A stretch of 64,000 nucleotides of DNA from Ancrocorticia sp047501485 (lineage in GTDB: Bacteria; Actinomycetota; Actinomycetes; Actinomycetales; Actinomycetaceae). The notes beneath the pieces are model-generated. The model saw only the letters and a program-made list of their open reading frames with translations. It searched no databases and was not told where the DNA came from. The DNA is taken from the NCBI GenBank assembly GCA_047501485.1, contig JAZDRN010000001.1:620001-684000 (forward strand), given 5' to 3'. Position 1 is the first letter of the stretch. Each line of letters opens with the position of its first letter. Positions 43,503 to 52,045 of the stretch are shown here, in pieces. The position numbers were made by a program, and so were the translations under genes.

Positions 43503-44026
43503 GAATTTAAGGGTAAAAGCCTTTGCCACGGGTTACATCGTTGCCGCGCCGATGTTTTTCACGCCACTATGGAGGCCCTGGCGATGGCCCTCCGGATGTC
43601 CAGGAAGTGCCGGTTCGAGGCTCCCGTCGAATCGAGCCGGCGGCGAGCGGGAATCCGCACGCGAGCACTCGCGTGCGGGCGGCGCTCTCGAGAAGGCCGA
43701 GGCTGGGGAACCCGGGGCGGCATGCGAGGCGAATATCGGCTTTCAACCACTGCCCGCTGAGGTGAGATTCACACCGGCGGCACCGCAATGGCGTTACAGA
43801 ATCGTTATGCGGTACGGCTCACATTACCGGCGTGGGGTGTTGGTAATTCGCCGTTTAATCGTGCGGCATGCACTTATTACCAGCTTTTTCCATTATGACG
43901 TCCAGAGAAAATGCCACATTTTGTAGCCAAAATGTAATATTTCGATGTAGCGTAACGGCAGGCTTGCCGAGTCACTCACGCGTGATCGGCGGTGCTGGCC
44001 CATGTAAGTCTCTGAAAGAAAGACCC
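43503..44026 (+). promoter_or_regulatory. 524-base divergent gap with AT-rich end and inverted repeat
   Basis: No gene is supported here. The right half (about 43800-43960) is much more AT-rich than its surroundings. ACATTTTG (43916-43923) and CAAAATGT (43928-43935) form a perfect 8-base inverted repeat around TAGC, 92 bases before the start of the secreted protein gene, with a TAATAT hexamer at 43935-43940. This is a likely regulated promoter for that gene. Confidence 0.45.
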
Positions 44027-45508
44027 ATGCCCCACTTTCGCAACAAGCGCTCGTTACGGGTTGCCGCAAGCGTAGCGGTCCTGTCTCTTCCTCTCGGGCT
44101 GGCTCTGCCAGCGGTGGCGGACGAGAACCCGACATCCGATCCGAGCCCGACGGTCGAAGCGGACCAGACGGCCACTCCCGACCCAATTTCCACAGAGCCG
44201 GCGCCCGCAGCGCAGACTCCAACCCCCGAAGGTACGCAAACCGATTCCCCCGAGGTGGACGACGACGTCGACCAGGAACCGGTCGAGGAGATCGAGACCT
44301 TCGAAGACAATTCCTACGCCGTTTTCGGCAACGAGCTCGGGATCGACCCGGAGCTTCAGACCGAGGAGGGGCTCAAGCCCCAGGCACAGACCTATTCCAC
44401 CGCTCAGAGTCACAAGTTCTTCCTCAACGACGAATGGACCGGTGATGCCAATATCGCCTTCGAATGGGGAGATCCCAAGTACGAGGTCTTCTCCGGAGAC
44501 TGGAACGGCGATGGCATCGACACCGTGGCGCTGCGCAGCGGCCAGCGTTTCGCCTTCGCGGATACCAATCCGGCCTACACTGCGCCCAAGTTCACCGTTT
44601 CCTTCGGAAGGCCCGGCGACACCGTGCTGGTCGGCGACTGGGATGGGGACGGCCGGGATACCGTCGCCATCCGCCGCGGCAATGAGTTCCATGTGAACAA
44701 CTCCCTGACGAGCGGTTCGACCGATTCGTTCTTCATCTACGGGCGTCCAGGCGACGAGGTTTTCGTGGGCGACTGGAACGGGGACGGCAAGGACACCCTC
44801 GCCGTGCGGCGCGGAAATCAGTTCCATATCAAGAACAGCAACTCGGGTGGATACGCCGAGCGTGTGGTGAGTTTCGGCCGTGCGAACGACGACATCTACG
44901 TTGGAAGTTACGATCGCGTGAGCTCGAACGATTCCTTCGCTGTGCGCCGTGGCAACACGTACCACATCAACAAGAGCCTGAAGTCGGGTGTCACGGATCT
45001 GGCTCTGGACTATGGACGGGCCAACGATGTCGCGCTGGTCGGAGACTGGAACGGCGACGGCGAGGATACGCTCGGCGTGGTCCGGACCGTCCCGGCGGGC
45101 TCCACGCCTGCGCCCACTCCTCCGCCGGCTCCCACCACGGATAAGGGATCCGAGGTTCTGGCTTTCGCGAAGAAGTATTCGGGTGCACCTTACTCATGGG
45201 GTGGGGTGACACCCGCCGGATGGGATTGCATCGGGCTGATCCGCTACGTCTACAGCAACCACGGGGTGGATATCGGCGGATACCCGCACTCCGTCCTCGC
45301 CGCGGGCAAGCAGGTGCCGTTCAGCCAGGCCGAGCCCGGCGACATCCTTTACTGGTCGAAGGAGAACTCCGTGGCCAACAGTGCCCACGTGGCCCTGTAT
45401 GTCGATTCGTCGACGAACTTCGGTTCGTGGAACGTCTCCATGGGCACTCGCGAGGGGCCCAACTCCTGGGTGGGTGGCACGCCGGTTGTCATTCGCGTCT
45501 TCGAGTAG
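44027..45508 (+). CDS. Secreted FG-GAP-repeat protein with NlpC/P60-like domain
   Basis: This 493-aa protein has a signal peptide (cleavage near AVADE, about residue 30), an acidic Pro/Thr-rich segment (about 32-95), about five repeats of roughly 45 residues (about 130-360) with VGDWNGDGxDT cores that look like calcium-binding FG-GAP/VCBS blades, a Pro linker, and a C-terminal NlpC/P60 fold (about 375-493). The active site has YSWGG...WDCIGLIRYVY with the catalytic Cys, and His in SAHVALYV. The residue after Cys is Ile where most members have Ser. It is probably a surface peptidoglycan endopeptidase or related amidase. ATG 44027 has only a weak GAAAGAAAG site. Confidence 0.82.
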   Translation: MPHFRNKRSLRVAASVAVLSLPLGLALPAVADENPTSDPSPTVEADQTATPDPISTEPAPAAQTPTPEGTQTDSPEVDDDVDQEPVEEIETFEDNSYAVFGNELGIDPELQTEEGLKPQAQTYSTAQSHKFFLNDEWTGDANIAFEWGDPKYEVFSGDWNGDGIDTVALRSGQRFAFADTNPAYTAPKFTVSFGRPGDTVLVGDWDGDGRDTVAIRRGNEFHVNNSLTSGSTDSFFIYGRPGDEVFVGDWNGDGKDTLAVRRGNQFHIKNSNSGGYAERVVSFGRANDDIYVGSYDRVSSNDSFAVRRGNTYHINKSLKSGVTDLALDYGRANDVALVGDWNGDGEDTLGVVRTVPAGSTPAPTPPPAPTTDKGSEVLAFAKKYSGAPYSWGGVTPAGWDCIGLIRYVYSNHGVDIGGYPHSVLAAGKQVPFSQAEPGDILYWSKENSVANSAHVALYVDSSTNFGSWNVSMGTREGPNSWVGGTPVVIRVFE

Positions 45509-45533
45509 CGGCGGCCTTCGCTCGGACTGAGAG

Positions 45534-45581
45534 AGCATGAAGGGAGGGGAACACCATTAGGTGTTCCCCTCCCTTCATGCT
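45534..45581. terminator. Perfect long bidirectional hairpin
   Basis: Two 22-base arms (45534-45555 and 45560-45581) are exactly complementary around an ATTA loop. It sits between two convergent genes and ends both transcripts. Confidence 0.88.
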
Positions 45582-45586
45582 GAGGT

Positions 45587-46426
45587 CTACGGCTGTTCGA
45601 TCACCTCGATGGCGTAACCCATCGTGTGTGTCTCACCGGGCGCGATCGTGATGTGCTCCTCGCGCACGTTGGCGCCCTCGATGCAGACCATGCCCCGCCA
45701 TTCGTCGTCGCCGAAATCGGGAAGCTCACTCGCCCGCTCGGACCACGGATTCCATACGATGGCCGACGCCGAGTTCGTCCGTGTGATGCGCAGCGTGCGA
45801 TTCCAGCCGGGGTCGACCACCCGGATATCGCCGGTGGTCGAATAGATGCGGTCCACCTCGCCCGAGAACCGGATGTCTCCCTCCTGAACGTGGCTCTCGC
45901 CGGTCGTGTTATCACGGTAGCCGCAACCGGCCAGCCCCTCCACGGTCACGTCGCAGATGTCCGAGACGGCCAGATAGCTGTGGAGGGCCTCCTCGAAGGT
46001 GAGATCGTCGTCGCCGGTGTTCGTGACCGCATAGGTGAGCTCGAGGGGCGCCCCCATGCGGATGGTGTAGCGGACCGCGTACGGATGGGGAAAGCGCTCG
46101 GCTTCGTAGGCGTCGGGGGAGTCGAGTTCGTAGATGGCGACGACGGCGTCGTCGTCCTCGCGGACGTCGACGCGCTGGAAGGTGGATAGACGGGCCAATC
46201 CGTGCGAAGGAAGCTGTTGCCCGCTTAAGCCCTTCGCGAACCAGGGGAAGCAGATTGGCACTCCACCACGGATTGCGGTGCCCTCCCGATAGAGCGAATG
46301 CTCGGAAACCCAGATGACTGACCGTGAATTCGGCGGCTGCCAAAGTGTGAGATTTGCACTATACGGGTAGATCGCGGCTTTGCCTGCTGGACCTGCGTAA
46401 ACATCGGGGGCATCGATTGTGTTCAT
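45587..46426 (-). CDS. D-hexose-6-phosphate mutarotase (YeaD-like)
   Basis: This 279-aa protein belongs to the aldose-1-epimerase-like hexose-6-phosphate mutarotases, which interconvert the anomers of glucose-6-phosphate. Visible family segments are AIRGGVPICFPWF (about 52-64), the catalytic His in LPSHGLAR (about 75), the FEEALHSYLAVSD strand, and the catalytic Glu region MVCIEGANV (about 250). It is probably transcribed as a leaderless mRNA. Confidence 0.85.
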   Translation of the reverse strand: MNTIDAPDVYAGPAGKAAIYPYSANLTLWQPPNSRSVIWVSEHSLYREGTAIRGGVPICFPWFAKGLSGQQLPSHGLARLSTFQRVDVREDDDAVVAIYELDSPDAYEAERFPHPYAVRYTIRMGAPLELTYAVTNTGDDDLTFEEALHSYLAVSDICDVTVEGLAGCGYRDNTTGESHVQEGDIRFSGEVDRIYSTTGDIRVVDPGWNRTLRITRTNSASAIVWNPWSERASELPDFGDDEWRGMVCIEGANVREEHITIAPGETHTMGYAIEVIEQP

Positions 46427-46432
46427 GGGGAT

Positions 46433-46438
46433 AGCCTA
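46433..46438 (-). promoter_or_regulatory. Leaderless -10 hexamer for mutarotase gene
   Basis: On the minus strand TAGGCT is followed by six bases and the ATG at 46426. No Shine-Dalgarno sequence is present. Confidence 0.5.
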
Positions 46439-46682
46439 ACTGCCTGGAGAGAGAAAATGGCGAGTTTTCGGGCTTTTCCCGTGTTTAGGAGCCCGGCGGA
46501 GTTCGGAGGATTTACCCAACCTACGTCCAATGAATTCCTAGGGTTGGAGGGAAGGCTTCTTGCCAGGCCCGTTACGGATTCCTTTTCGATCGAGGGTTCA
46601 CTGCATTTCGAGTATTCCGTGCAGCTTGATCATGTGGAAAGATGCGGGTTGTCCGCGGCATGGCCGTGGGCGAATAATGCAA

Positions 46683-46708
46683 GAGACCCGCGAATTCGTG
46701 CGGGTCTC
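46683..46708. other. GC-rich hairpin in the gap before the HU gene
   Basis: GAGACCCGC (46683-46691) and GCGGGTCTC (46700-46708) flank an 8-base loop. It is in the 366-base gap between the divergent mutarotase and HU genes, where no coding gene is supported. It could be a terminator of a small transcript or part of the HU mRNA leader. Confidence 0.45.
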
Positions 46709-46792
46709 GATGAAGAAGTTTCGGAAGATTTCGGATAGATTTTCCCCAGTGGCCCAAACGGGTCCTAGATCCTAGAAACGAGAGGTATGGGA

Positions 46793-47074
46793 ATGTCCCT
46801 GAACCGCACTGAGCTCATTGCCAAGATTGCCGAGAAGGCCAACCTGTCCAAGACTGATGCTGACAAGGCCGTGGCCGCCCTGCAGGACGTCCTCGTCGAG
46901 TCGCTGGCCAATGGCGAAGCCGTCAAGATCACCGGTCTGATGGCCGTTGAGCGTACCGAGCGCGCTGCCCGCAAGGGCCGCAACCCCCGTACCGGCGAAG
47001 AGATCCAGATTCCCGCGGGCTACGGCGTCAAGCTGACCGCTGGTTCTGCTCTGAAGAAGGCTGTTGCCAAGTAA
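46793..47074 (+). CDS. hup: HU-family nucleoid protein
   Basis: This 93-aa protein matches HU in full: SLNRTELIAKIAEKANLSKTDADKAV at the N-terminus, KITGLMAVERTERAARKGRNPRTGEEIQI with the DNA-binding beta arm RNPRTG, and GSALKKAV at the end. It bends and compacts DNA. ATG 46793 lies 7 bases after GAGAGG; the in-frame ATG at 46787 is only one base from that site. It lacks the long basic tail of mycobacterial HU. Confidence 0.93.
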   Translation: MSLNRTELIAKIAEKANLSKTDADKAVAALQDVLVESLANGEAVKITGLMAVERTERAARKGRNPRTGEEIQIPAGYGVKLTAGSALKKAVAK

Positions 47075-47092
47075 TTTCGCTTGAGAACAGGG

Positions 47093-47137
47093 GCGGGGCC
47101 GGGTTGATCCACTGCGATCGGACCAGGCCCCGCTTTT
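47093..47137 (+). terminator. Rho-independent terminator of HU gene
   Basis: GCGGGGCC (47093-47100) and GGCCCCGC (47126-47133) pair, and TTTT follows directly. It lies 19 bases after the HU stop. Confidence 0.8.
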
Positions 47138-47287
47138 CTGTATCGTCCCGCTGTGCGGTCATGAAAAGAATCACGCGCCCCCGTCCTTCCCTGATTTTCC
47201 TTGCGGGGCGGCCCGAAGGGCGCCGGGGGCTCGCCTTGCGCGGCGATCTGTATTCGAATCGGCCTTGGGATTGATGACGTCACCTCC

Positions 47288-47293
47288 TAAACT
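47288..47293 (+). promoter_or_regulatory. Leaderless -10 hexamer for DUF3039 gene
   Basis: TAAACT is followed by six bases and the ATG at 47300. No Shine-Dalgarno sequence is present. Confidence 0.5.
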
Positions 47294-47299
47294 GATGGT

Positions 47300-47635
47300 A
47301 TGAGCACTTCGTCTCCTGAGCCCCCCAATGCCCCCGGAGCTCCCGGTGGGCCCGATACCGCTGGGTCTGGAAGCACCGACCTCCTTGAGCGGACAGAGGA
47401 ACAGCGCGCTCCCGGTGATGAAGAGCGCTACGCCCATTACGTGAGGAAAGAGCGGATTACGGAGTCCGCGGTCGTGGGTCAGCCCGTCGTCGCGCTGTGC
47501 GGAAAGGTGTGGACCCCCACTCGCAACCCCGACCAGTTCCCTGTGTGCCCCACATGTAAAGAGATCTACGCCCAGATGAACAAGGGCGGAATGGGGTGGC
47601 CGTTCGGACCTGGCACTCCAGGTAACGGCAAGTGA
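47300..47635 (+). CDS. DUF3039-family protein
   Basis: This 111-aa protein has the actinobacterial DUF3039 core: DEERYAHYVRKERITESAVVGQPVVALCGKVW followed by FPVCPTCKEIYAQM. The cysteines (ALCGK, CPTC) suggest a small zinc site. Function is unknown, but the gene is commonly found directly before a DEAD/DEAH helicase gene as here, with the stop overlapping the helicase start (GTGA). Confidence 0.85.
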   Translation: MSTSSPEPPNAPGAPGGPDTAGSGSTDLLERTEEQRAPGDEERYAHYVRKERITESAVVGQPVVALCGKVWTPTRNPDQFPVCPTCKEIYAQMNKGGMGWPFGPGTPGNGK

Positions 47636-49428
47636 CCGGGGGCCCTGCGCGCCCCGCCTCCGCCCTCCATCCACGATCAGCGTCAGTCTCTGCCGCTGAG
47701 AGCCTTTCTCCCGCCTATCCGCAGCGTGCGGCCTGGGGAACGGCTTCCTCTCTGCGTGCGTGGCAGGCGGAAGCGCTCGAGCGCTATCTCGCCACCGAGC
47801 CTCAGGACTTCCTGGCCGTGGCGACGCCCGGTGCCGGAAAGACGACCTTCGCCCTGCGGATCGCGGCCGAGCTGATCGCACGAGGGACCGTGCGCAAGGT
47901 GACCGTGGTGTGCCCCACGGAGCACCTCAAGACGCAGTGGGCGCAATCCGCAGCTCGCGTGGGTCTGCAGCTGGATCCCGACTTCACGAACGCCCAACGC
48001 GAGGAAGGCTCTTTCTTCGATGGAGTCTGCCTCACATACGCGCAGGTCGCGGCCAATCCGGAGCTGCATCGTTCCCGTACCCGCCGCCGCCCGACCCTCG
48101 TCATCCTGGACGAGATCCACCACGGAGGCGACGCGCTCTCGTGGGGCGAAGGGATTCGCATGGCGTTCGACGCGGCCACGCGGCGCCTATCCCTCACGGG
48201 AACCCCGTTCCGCTCGGACACCTCGCCCATCCCCTTCGTTGAGTATGCGCCGAGCCCGGATGGCGTGAAGCGTTCGCGTGCCGACTACACCTATGGCTAC
48301 ACCGAGGCGCTGCGCGACGGCGTCGTCCGTCCCGTCATGTTCCTCAGCTACTCGGGGCAGATGCGCTGGCAGACCAAGCAGGGCGACGTGGTGGAGGCGA
48401 CCCTCGGCGAGGCGCTCACGAAAGACATGACGGCCCAGGCCTGGCGCACGGCCCTCAACCCGGAAGGCGATTGGGTTCCCGCGGTGCTGGCCGCCGCAAA
48501 CGAGCGGCTGAGCGCCGTACGGAATTCCATTCCCGACGCGGGTGGGCTCGTGATCGCGACGGATCACAAGTCGGCGCGTGCCTATGCAGCCCAGCTGGAA
48601 GCCCTATGCGGCCAGAAGCCCACCGTGGTCCTTTCCGACGATTCCGGAGCTTCCGACCGTATCGAGGAGTTCGCGGCTGGCGACTCCCGGTGGATGGTGG
48701 CTGTGCGCATGGTCTCCGAGGGAGTCGACGTTCCACGCTTGGCCGTGGGCGTCTACGCCACCTCGACCTCCACCCCGCTCTTCTTCGCCCAGGCGGTGGG
48801 ACGTTTCGTACGCGTGCGCAAGCGCGGCGAGACGGCAACGGTCTTCCTTCCCTCGGTTCCCCAGCTGCTGCAGCTGGCCGGGGAGATGGAGAAGTCGCGC
48901 GACCACGCCCTGGATGTTCCCAAGAATGCCGAGGACGGCCTGTGGGACGACGAGGAGCTGGCGAAGGCGAATCGGGAAGAGCAGGCTTCCGACCAGCTTG
49001 CGCTGCCGGGTTTCGCCGCGCTCGAATCCGATGCCTCCTTCGACCGGGCGCTGTTCGACGGCGGCGAGTTCGGCTCCATGGCGGAAGTGGGATCGGACGA
49101 GGAAGCGGATTTCCTCGGCATTCCCGGACTGTTGGAACCCGACGAGGTCACCACCTTGCTGCGTCAGCATCAGGCTGCCCAATCCAAGCGGCAGAAGACG
49201 GTGCCTCAGGTATCCGGCGGTATGGACGAGACGCACCGGCGCCGCGCAGCTCGCAAGGAGCTGTCCGGGCTGGTATCCGCCTGGGCCCAGAAATCCGGCC
49301 AGCCCCACGCGATGGTTCATGCGGAATTGCGGCGTATCTGCGGAGGCCCGGAGGTGGCTCGCGCGTCTTCCGAGCAGATCGAGGCCCGTGTGGATCAGGT
49401 GCGACGCTGGTTTGTGGGGCGCCGCTAG
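47632..49428 (+). CDS. SF2 DEAD/DEAH-box helicase
   Basis: This 598-aa protein has the SF2 motifs: Q-like region LRAWQAEALERYL, Walker A ATPGAGKTT, motif Ia VVCPTEHLKTQW, DEIHH, motif III LTGTPFRSD, and motif VI-like QAVGRFVRVRK, with SEGVDVPR for motif V. The C-terminal 150 residues are acidic and of unknown role. It starts at GTG 47632 within the DUF3039 stop. Probably an accessory RNA or DNA helicase linked to DUF3039; the precise role is not known. Confidence 0.88.
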   Translation: MTGGPARPASALHPRSASVSAAESLSPAYPQRAAWGTASSLRAWQAEALERYLATEPQDFLAVATPGAGKTTFALRIAAELIARGTVRKVTVVCPTEHLKTQWAQSAARVGLQLDPDFTNAQREEGSFFDGVCLTYAQVAANPELHRSRTRRRPTLVILDEIHHGGDALSWGEGIRMAFDAATRRLSLTGTPFRSDTSPIPFVEYAPSPDGVKRSRADYTYGYTEALRDGVVRPVMFLSYSGQMRWQTKQGDVVEATLGEALTKDMTAQAWRTALNPEGDWVPAVLAAANERLSAVRNSIPDAGGLVIATDHKSARAYAAQLEALCGQKPTVVLSDDSGASDRIEEFAAGDSRWMVAVRMVSEGVDVPRLAVGVYATSTSTPLFFAQAVGRFVRVRKRGETATVFLPSVPQLLQLAGEMEKSRDHALDVPKNAEDGLWDDEELAKANREEQASDQLALPGFAALESDASFDRALFDGGEFGSMAEVGSDEEADFLGIPGLLEPDEVTTLLRQHQAAQSKRQKTVPQVSGGMDETHRRRAARKELSGLVSAWAQKSGQPHAMVHAELRRICGGPEVARASSEQIEARVDQVRRWFVGRR

Positions 49429-49471
49429 CGGGAGCTGTGTGGCTTCGCGGCCGGTAGGGGCGGCGAGATGA

Positions 49472-49524
49472 AGGGTTTGTACATGAAGTCGGCGTTGTAA
49501 CGGTGTACTTCATGTACAAACCCT
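49472..49524. terminator. Perfect hairpin after the helicase gene
   Basis: Perfect 18-base arms (49472-49489 and 49507-49524) surround a 17-base loop that has its own small CGTT/AACG stem. It lies between convergent genes. Confidence 0.75.
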
Positions 49525-49551
49525 GTAGTTCGCAACATTCTCAAGCCGGCA

Positions 49552-49589
49552 GGCCGCTGACTGCCAGCAGCAGCCGGCAGTCAGCGGCC
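49552..49589. terminator. Second hairpin, before the pncB end
   Basis: GGCCGCTGACTGCC (49552-49565) and GGCAGTCAGCGGCC (49576-49589) pair exactly around a 10-base loop. It lies just past the pncB stop on the minus strand. Confidence 0.75.
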
Positions 49590-49596
49590 TAGCTCG

Positions 49597-50955
49597 TCAG
49601 TCGTCGCCCTTGAAAATATCGACCATCTTGGTCGGGACCGCCGGATCTCCGCGGGAGAGCCGCCAGCCGTCGTAGGGGAGCTCGGCGCGCGAGGCCACAT
49701 GCCGTTCGGCCGCGCTCGGTATGGCACCCGCGCCAATGAACTGGGAATCGATGTCCCCGTCCTTGATCAGCTGCTGCTGCAGGGGGCGGGCTCCGGAGCG
49801 TTCCAGATAGGCGAGCCCTTCCTTCCAGGAGGCTGCTGAGACGATGAGCTCCTGGGCGGCGTGACCGCGTTCGTCGCGCACCCGTCCCGCAACCTTGAGG
49901 CCGCCGACGCTCTTCTTGTTCTCGGAGCTCTTGGCGACCTCGTGCATCTTCCCGTCGGAGCCTTCCCTGGCCACTAGCTTGTACACCATCTCCGCGGTCG
50001 GGTAGCCCGAGCCCGTGACCAGTTTGGTGCCCACGCCGTATGAATCGACGGGAGCGGCTTGCAAGGCCGCGATGGCGTATTCGTCCAGGTCGGAGGTGAC
50101 GGTGATCTTCGTCGTCGTCGCTCCGAGATCGTCCAGCTGCTTGCGCACGGTGAACGCCTGTGCGATGAGATCGCCCGAATCGATGCGGATGGCACCCAGT
50201 TCGCCGCCCGCGGCCCGGGCAGCGGCGACCGCGCGCTCGACGCCCCTGGGGATATCGTATGTGTCCACGAGGAGGGTGGTGCCGGGGCCCATGGTCGCGA
50301 TCTGGGCGGCGAAGGCCTCTTCCTCGGAATCGTGCACCAGCGTGAACGAATGGGCGGAGGTGCCTGCGACCTTCAGTCCGTAGGTGCGTCCCGCCTCCAC
50401 ATCGGAGGTGCCCACGAAACCGGCGATAACGGCGGCGCGTGCCGCGTGGACTGCGGCGGTCTCGTGGGTGCGGCGGGCACCGAATTCCAGGCAGGGGCGC
50501 TGCCTGGCGGACGCACTCATCCTGGAGGCGGCAGTGGCCACGGCCGAATCGTGATTCATGATGGAGAGAATGATGGTCTCGATGATGCAGGCTTCGGCGA
50601 ACGTGCCGGTCACCGTGAGAACGGGGGAGTAGGGAAAGTAGCACTCTCCCTCGGCGTAGCCGTAGACGTCGCCGCTGAAACGATAGCTGGAGAGCCAGTC
50701 GAGGGTCTTCGCCGAGACGATGTCCGCTGCCTGCAGGTACTCGATCTCCTCATCGCGGAAGCGGAAGTTCGCGATCGCCTCCAGGACCCGCCCCGTCCCC
50801 GCTACAACTCCGTAGCGCCGCCCGCCCGGCAGCCGCCTGGCAAAGGCCTCGAATACGCTGTGGCGTTCGGCCGCGCCCGATTCGATGGCCGCATCGAGCA
50901 TGGTGAGTTCGTACATGTCGGTAAGCAACGCGGTGCTGGAACCCTCGTGGATCAT
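49597..50955 (-). CDS. pncB: Nicotinate phosphoribosyltransferase
   Basis: This 452-aa enzyme makes nicotinate mononucleotide from nicotinate and PRPP in the NAD salvage pathway. Family segments seen are LLTDMYELTML at the start, FEAFARRLPGGRRYGVVAG, ARRTHETAAVHAARAAVIAGFVGTSDV, RIDSGDL, and GVGTKLVTG. It corresponds in position to M. tuberculosis pncB1 (Rv1330c), divergent from clpS. The start has a TAAACT hexamer 7 bases upstream and no Shine-Dalgarno sequence. Confidence 0.93.
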   Translation of the reverse strand: MIHEGSSTALLTDMYELTMLDAAIESGAAERHSVFEAFARRLPGGRRYGVVAGTGRVLEAIANFRFRDEEIEYLQAADIVSAKTLDWLSSYRFSGDVYGYAEGECYFPYSPVLTVTGTFAEACIIETIILSIMNHDSAVATAASRMSASARQRPCLEFGARRTHETAAVHAARAAVIAGFVGTSDVEAGRTYGLKVAGTSAHSFTLVHDSEEEAFAAQIATMGPGTTLLVDTYDIPRGVERAVAAARAAGGELGAIRIDSGDLIAQAFTVRKQLDDLGATTTKITVTSDLDEYAIAALQAAPVDSYGVGTKLVTGSGYPTAEMVYKLVAREGSDGKMHEVAKSSENKKSVGGLKVAGRVRDERGHAAQELIVSAASWKEGLAYLERSGARPLQQQLIKDGDIDSQFIGAGAIPSAAERHVASRAELPYDGWRLSRGDPAVPTKMVDIFKGDD

Positions 50956-50962
50956 GCGGATG

Positions 50963-50968
50963 AGTTTA
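50963..50968 (-). promoter_or_regulatory. Leaderless -10 hexamer for pncB
   Basis: On the minus strand TAAACT is followed by seven bases and the ATG at 50955. The paired clpS hexamer lies 55 bases away on the other strand. Confidence 0.5.
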
Positions 50969-51022
50969 CCGCGTCTTCCTCCTCGCGTCGGAAGTGTTCT
51001 CGGCTTGGTCCCGAGAGGCGGT

Positions 51023-51028
51023 TACACT
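51023..51028 (+). promoter_or_regulatory. Leaderless -10 hexamer for clpS
   Basis: TACACT is followed by six bases and the GTG at 51035. No Shine-Dalgarno sequence is present. Confidence 0.5.
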
Positions 51029-51034
51029 AGCAGA

Positions 51035-51331
51035 GTGAGCAGCCAGCCCAGTCCTTCCCAACTACCCGCTCCCATCCCGGAATCGGAGACTCTTCCGGCT
51101 CCCGGCTGGCGCACCGTCGTGCACAACGACCCCATCAATCTCATGAGCTACGTGGAATGGGTGTTCACCTCCTACTTCGGGATGTCTCGCGAAAGGGCGA
51201 AGGAGCTGATGCTCCAGGTCCACGAGCGTGGGCGCGCGGTGGTCTCGCGCGGCCAGCGCGAGCAGATGGAGGCCGATGCGCAGGCGATGCATCGCTACGG
51301 ATTGTGGGCGACGATCGAGGAGGACGACTGA
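51035..51331 (+). CDS. clpS: ClpS adaptor of ClpP protease
   Basis: ClpS (98 aa) delivers N-end-rule substrates to the Clp unfoldase. The fold is shown by WRTVVHNDPINLMSYVEWVF (the HNDxxN type substrate-binding segment) and VHERGRAVVSRGQREQMEADAQAM. The first 25 residues are a Pro/Ser-rich extension. Start GTG 51035 is leaderless. The stop overlaps the DUF2017 start (TGATG). Confidence 0.92.
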   Translation: MSSQPSPSQLPAPIPESETLPAPGWRTVVHNDPINLMSYVEWVFTSYFGMSRERAKELMLQVHERGRAVVSRGQREQMEADAQAMHRYGLWATIEEDD

Positions 51332-52035
51332 TGCTGGGCTTCCATCCCGAACGCGGCGGATACGTTGCACAGGCGGACCCCACGGAGCGCCGTCTGGTGC
51401 GCGGGCTGGCCGCCGATGTGGCCACCATGCTGGGCCACTCCGTGACCGACATCCTCAAGCAACGCGAGACTCTCAAGCAGGCGGCCTACGACGGCGACGT
51501 CGACCCGCTCGACCCTCTGGCCCAATACGAGTCGGAGCTGTCCGATCTCAGCGAGCTGAACGAACGCATGGGAGGGGAGGATGTGCAGATCATCGAGGAT
51601 GAGACTCGCATCCCCATGGACGAGGCCATCGCCCGCCTGCTGCCGGACATGTCAGAGGACCCGGCTCTGGCCGGCGAGCTGAGGTCCATGACCCAGGAAT
51701 CCCTGGCGGGCGCCAAGGCTGAGAACTTGGCTACCTTTTTCGCCTCGCTCGATGGCGAGGGCGACGTCGTCTGGGTGGACAATGAGAGCGCCTCGGCATG
51801 GCTGGCCGCCTCAAACGACATCAGGCTTGTTCTTGCCGCACGGCTGGATATCATTGATGATTCCAGCTCAGAGGAGGTGTACCAGCGTGCCTCCTACCTC
51901 ACCGGAGAAGACGCCGCCCAGGCGGGTCGCGCGGTGGAGAACCAGGACGACCTCTTGTCCGTCCTGTACGCGATGTTGACGTGGTGGCAAGAGTCACTGC
52001 TCCACGCTGTAGGGATGAAGGCCAGACGCGGATAG
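51331..52035 (+). CDS. DUF2017-family protein
   Basis: This 234-aa acidic protein is the DUF2017 protein that follows clpS in many actinobacteria (Rv1332 in M. tuberculosis). It is helical, starts MLGFHPERGGYVAQADPTERRLV, and ends with a LLSVLYAMLTWWQESLLHAV helix. No catalytic motif is visible. Translational coupling with clpS suggests a shared role, but none is proven. Confidence 0.82.
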   Translation: MLGFHPERGGYVAQADPTERRLVRGLAADVATMLGHSVTDILKQRETLKQAAYDGDVDPLDPLAQYESELSDLSELNERMGGEDVQIIEDETRIPMDEAIARLLPDMSEDPALAGELRSMTQESLAGAKAENLATFFASLDGEGDVVWVDNESASAWLAASNDIRLVLAARLDIIDDSSSEEVYQRASYLTGEDAAQAGRAVENQDDLLSVLYAMLTWWQESLLHAVGMKARRG

Positions 52036-52038
52036 AGT
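52033..52038 (+). promoter_or_regulatory. Leaderless -10 hexamer for murI
   Basis: TAGAGT is followed by seven bases and the ATG at 52046. It overlaps the DUF2017 stop. No Shine-Dalgarno sequence is present. Confidence 0.45.
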
Positions 52039-52045
52039 CCACTTT

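Noticed and set aside
43559..43760. Short frames in the gap before the FG-GAP/NlpC gene
   Set aside because: No ribosome site, arginine-rich shadow composition, no domain.
46457..46738. 93-codon frame before HU
   Set aside because: No ribosome site, no recognisable domain, and it contains the hairpin at 46683-46708.
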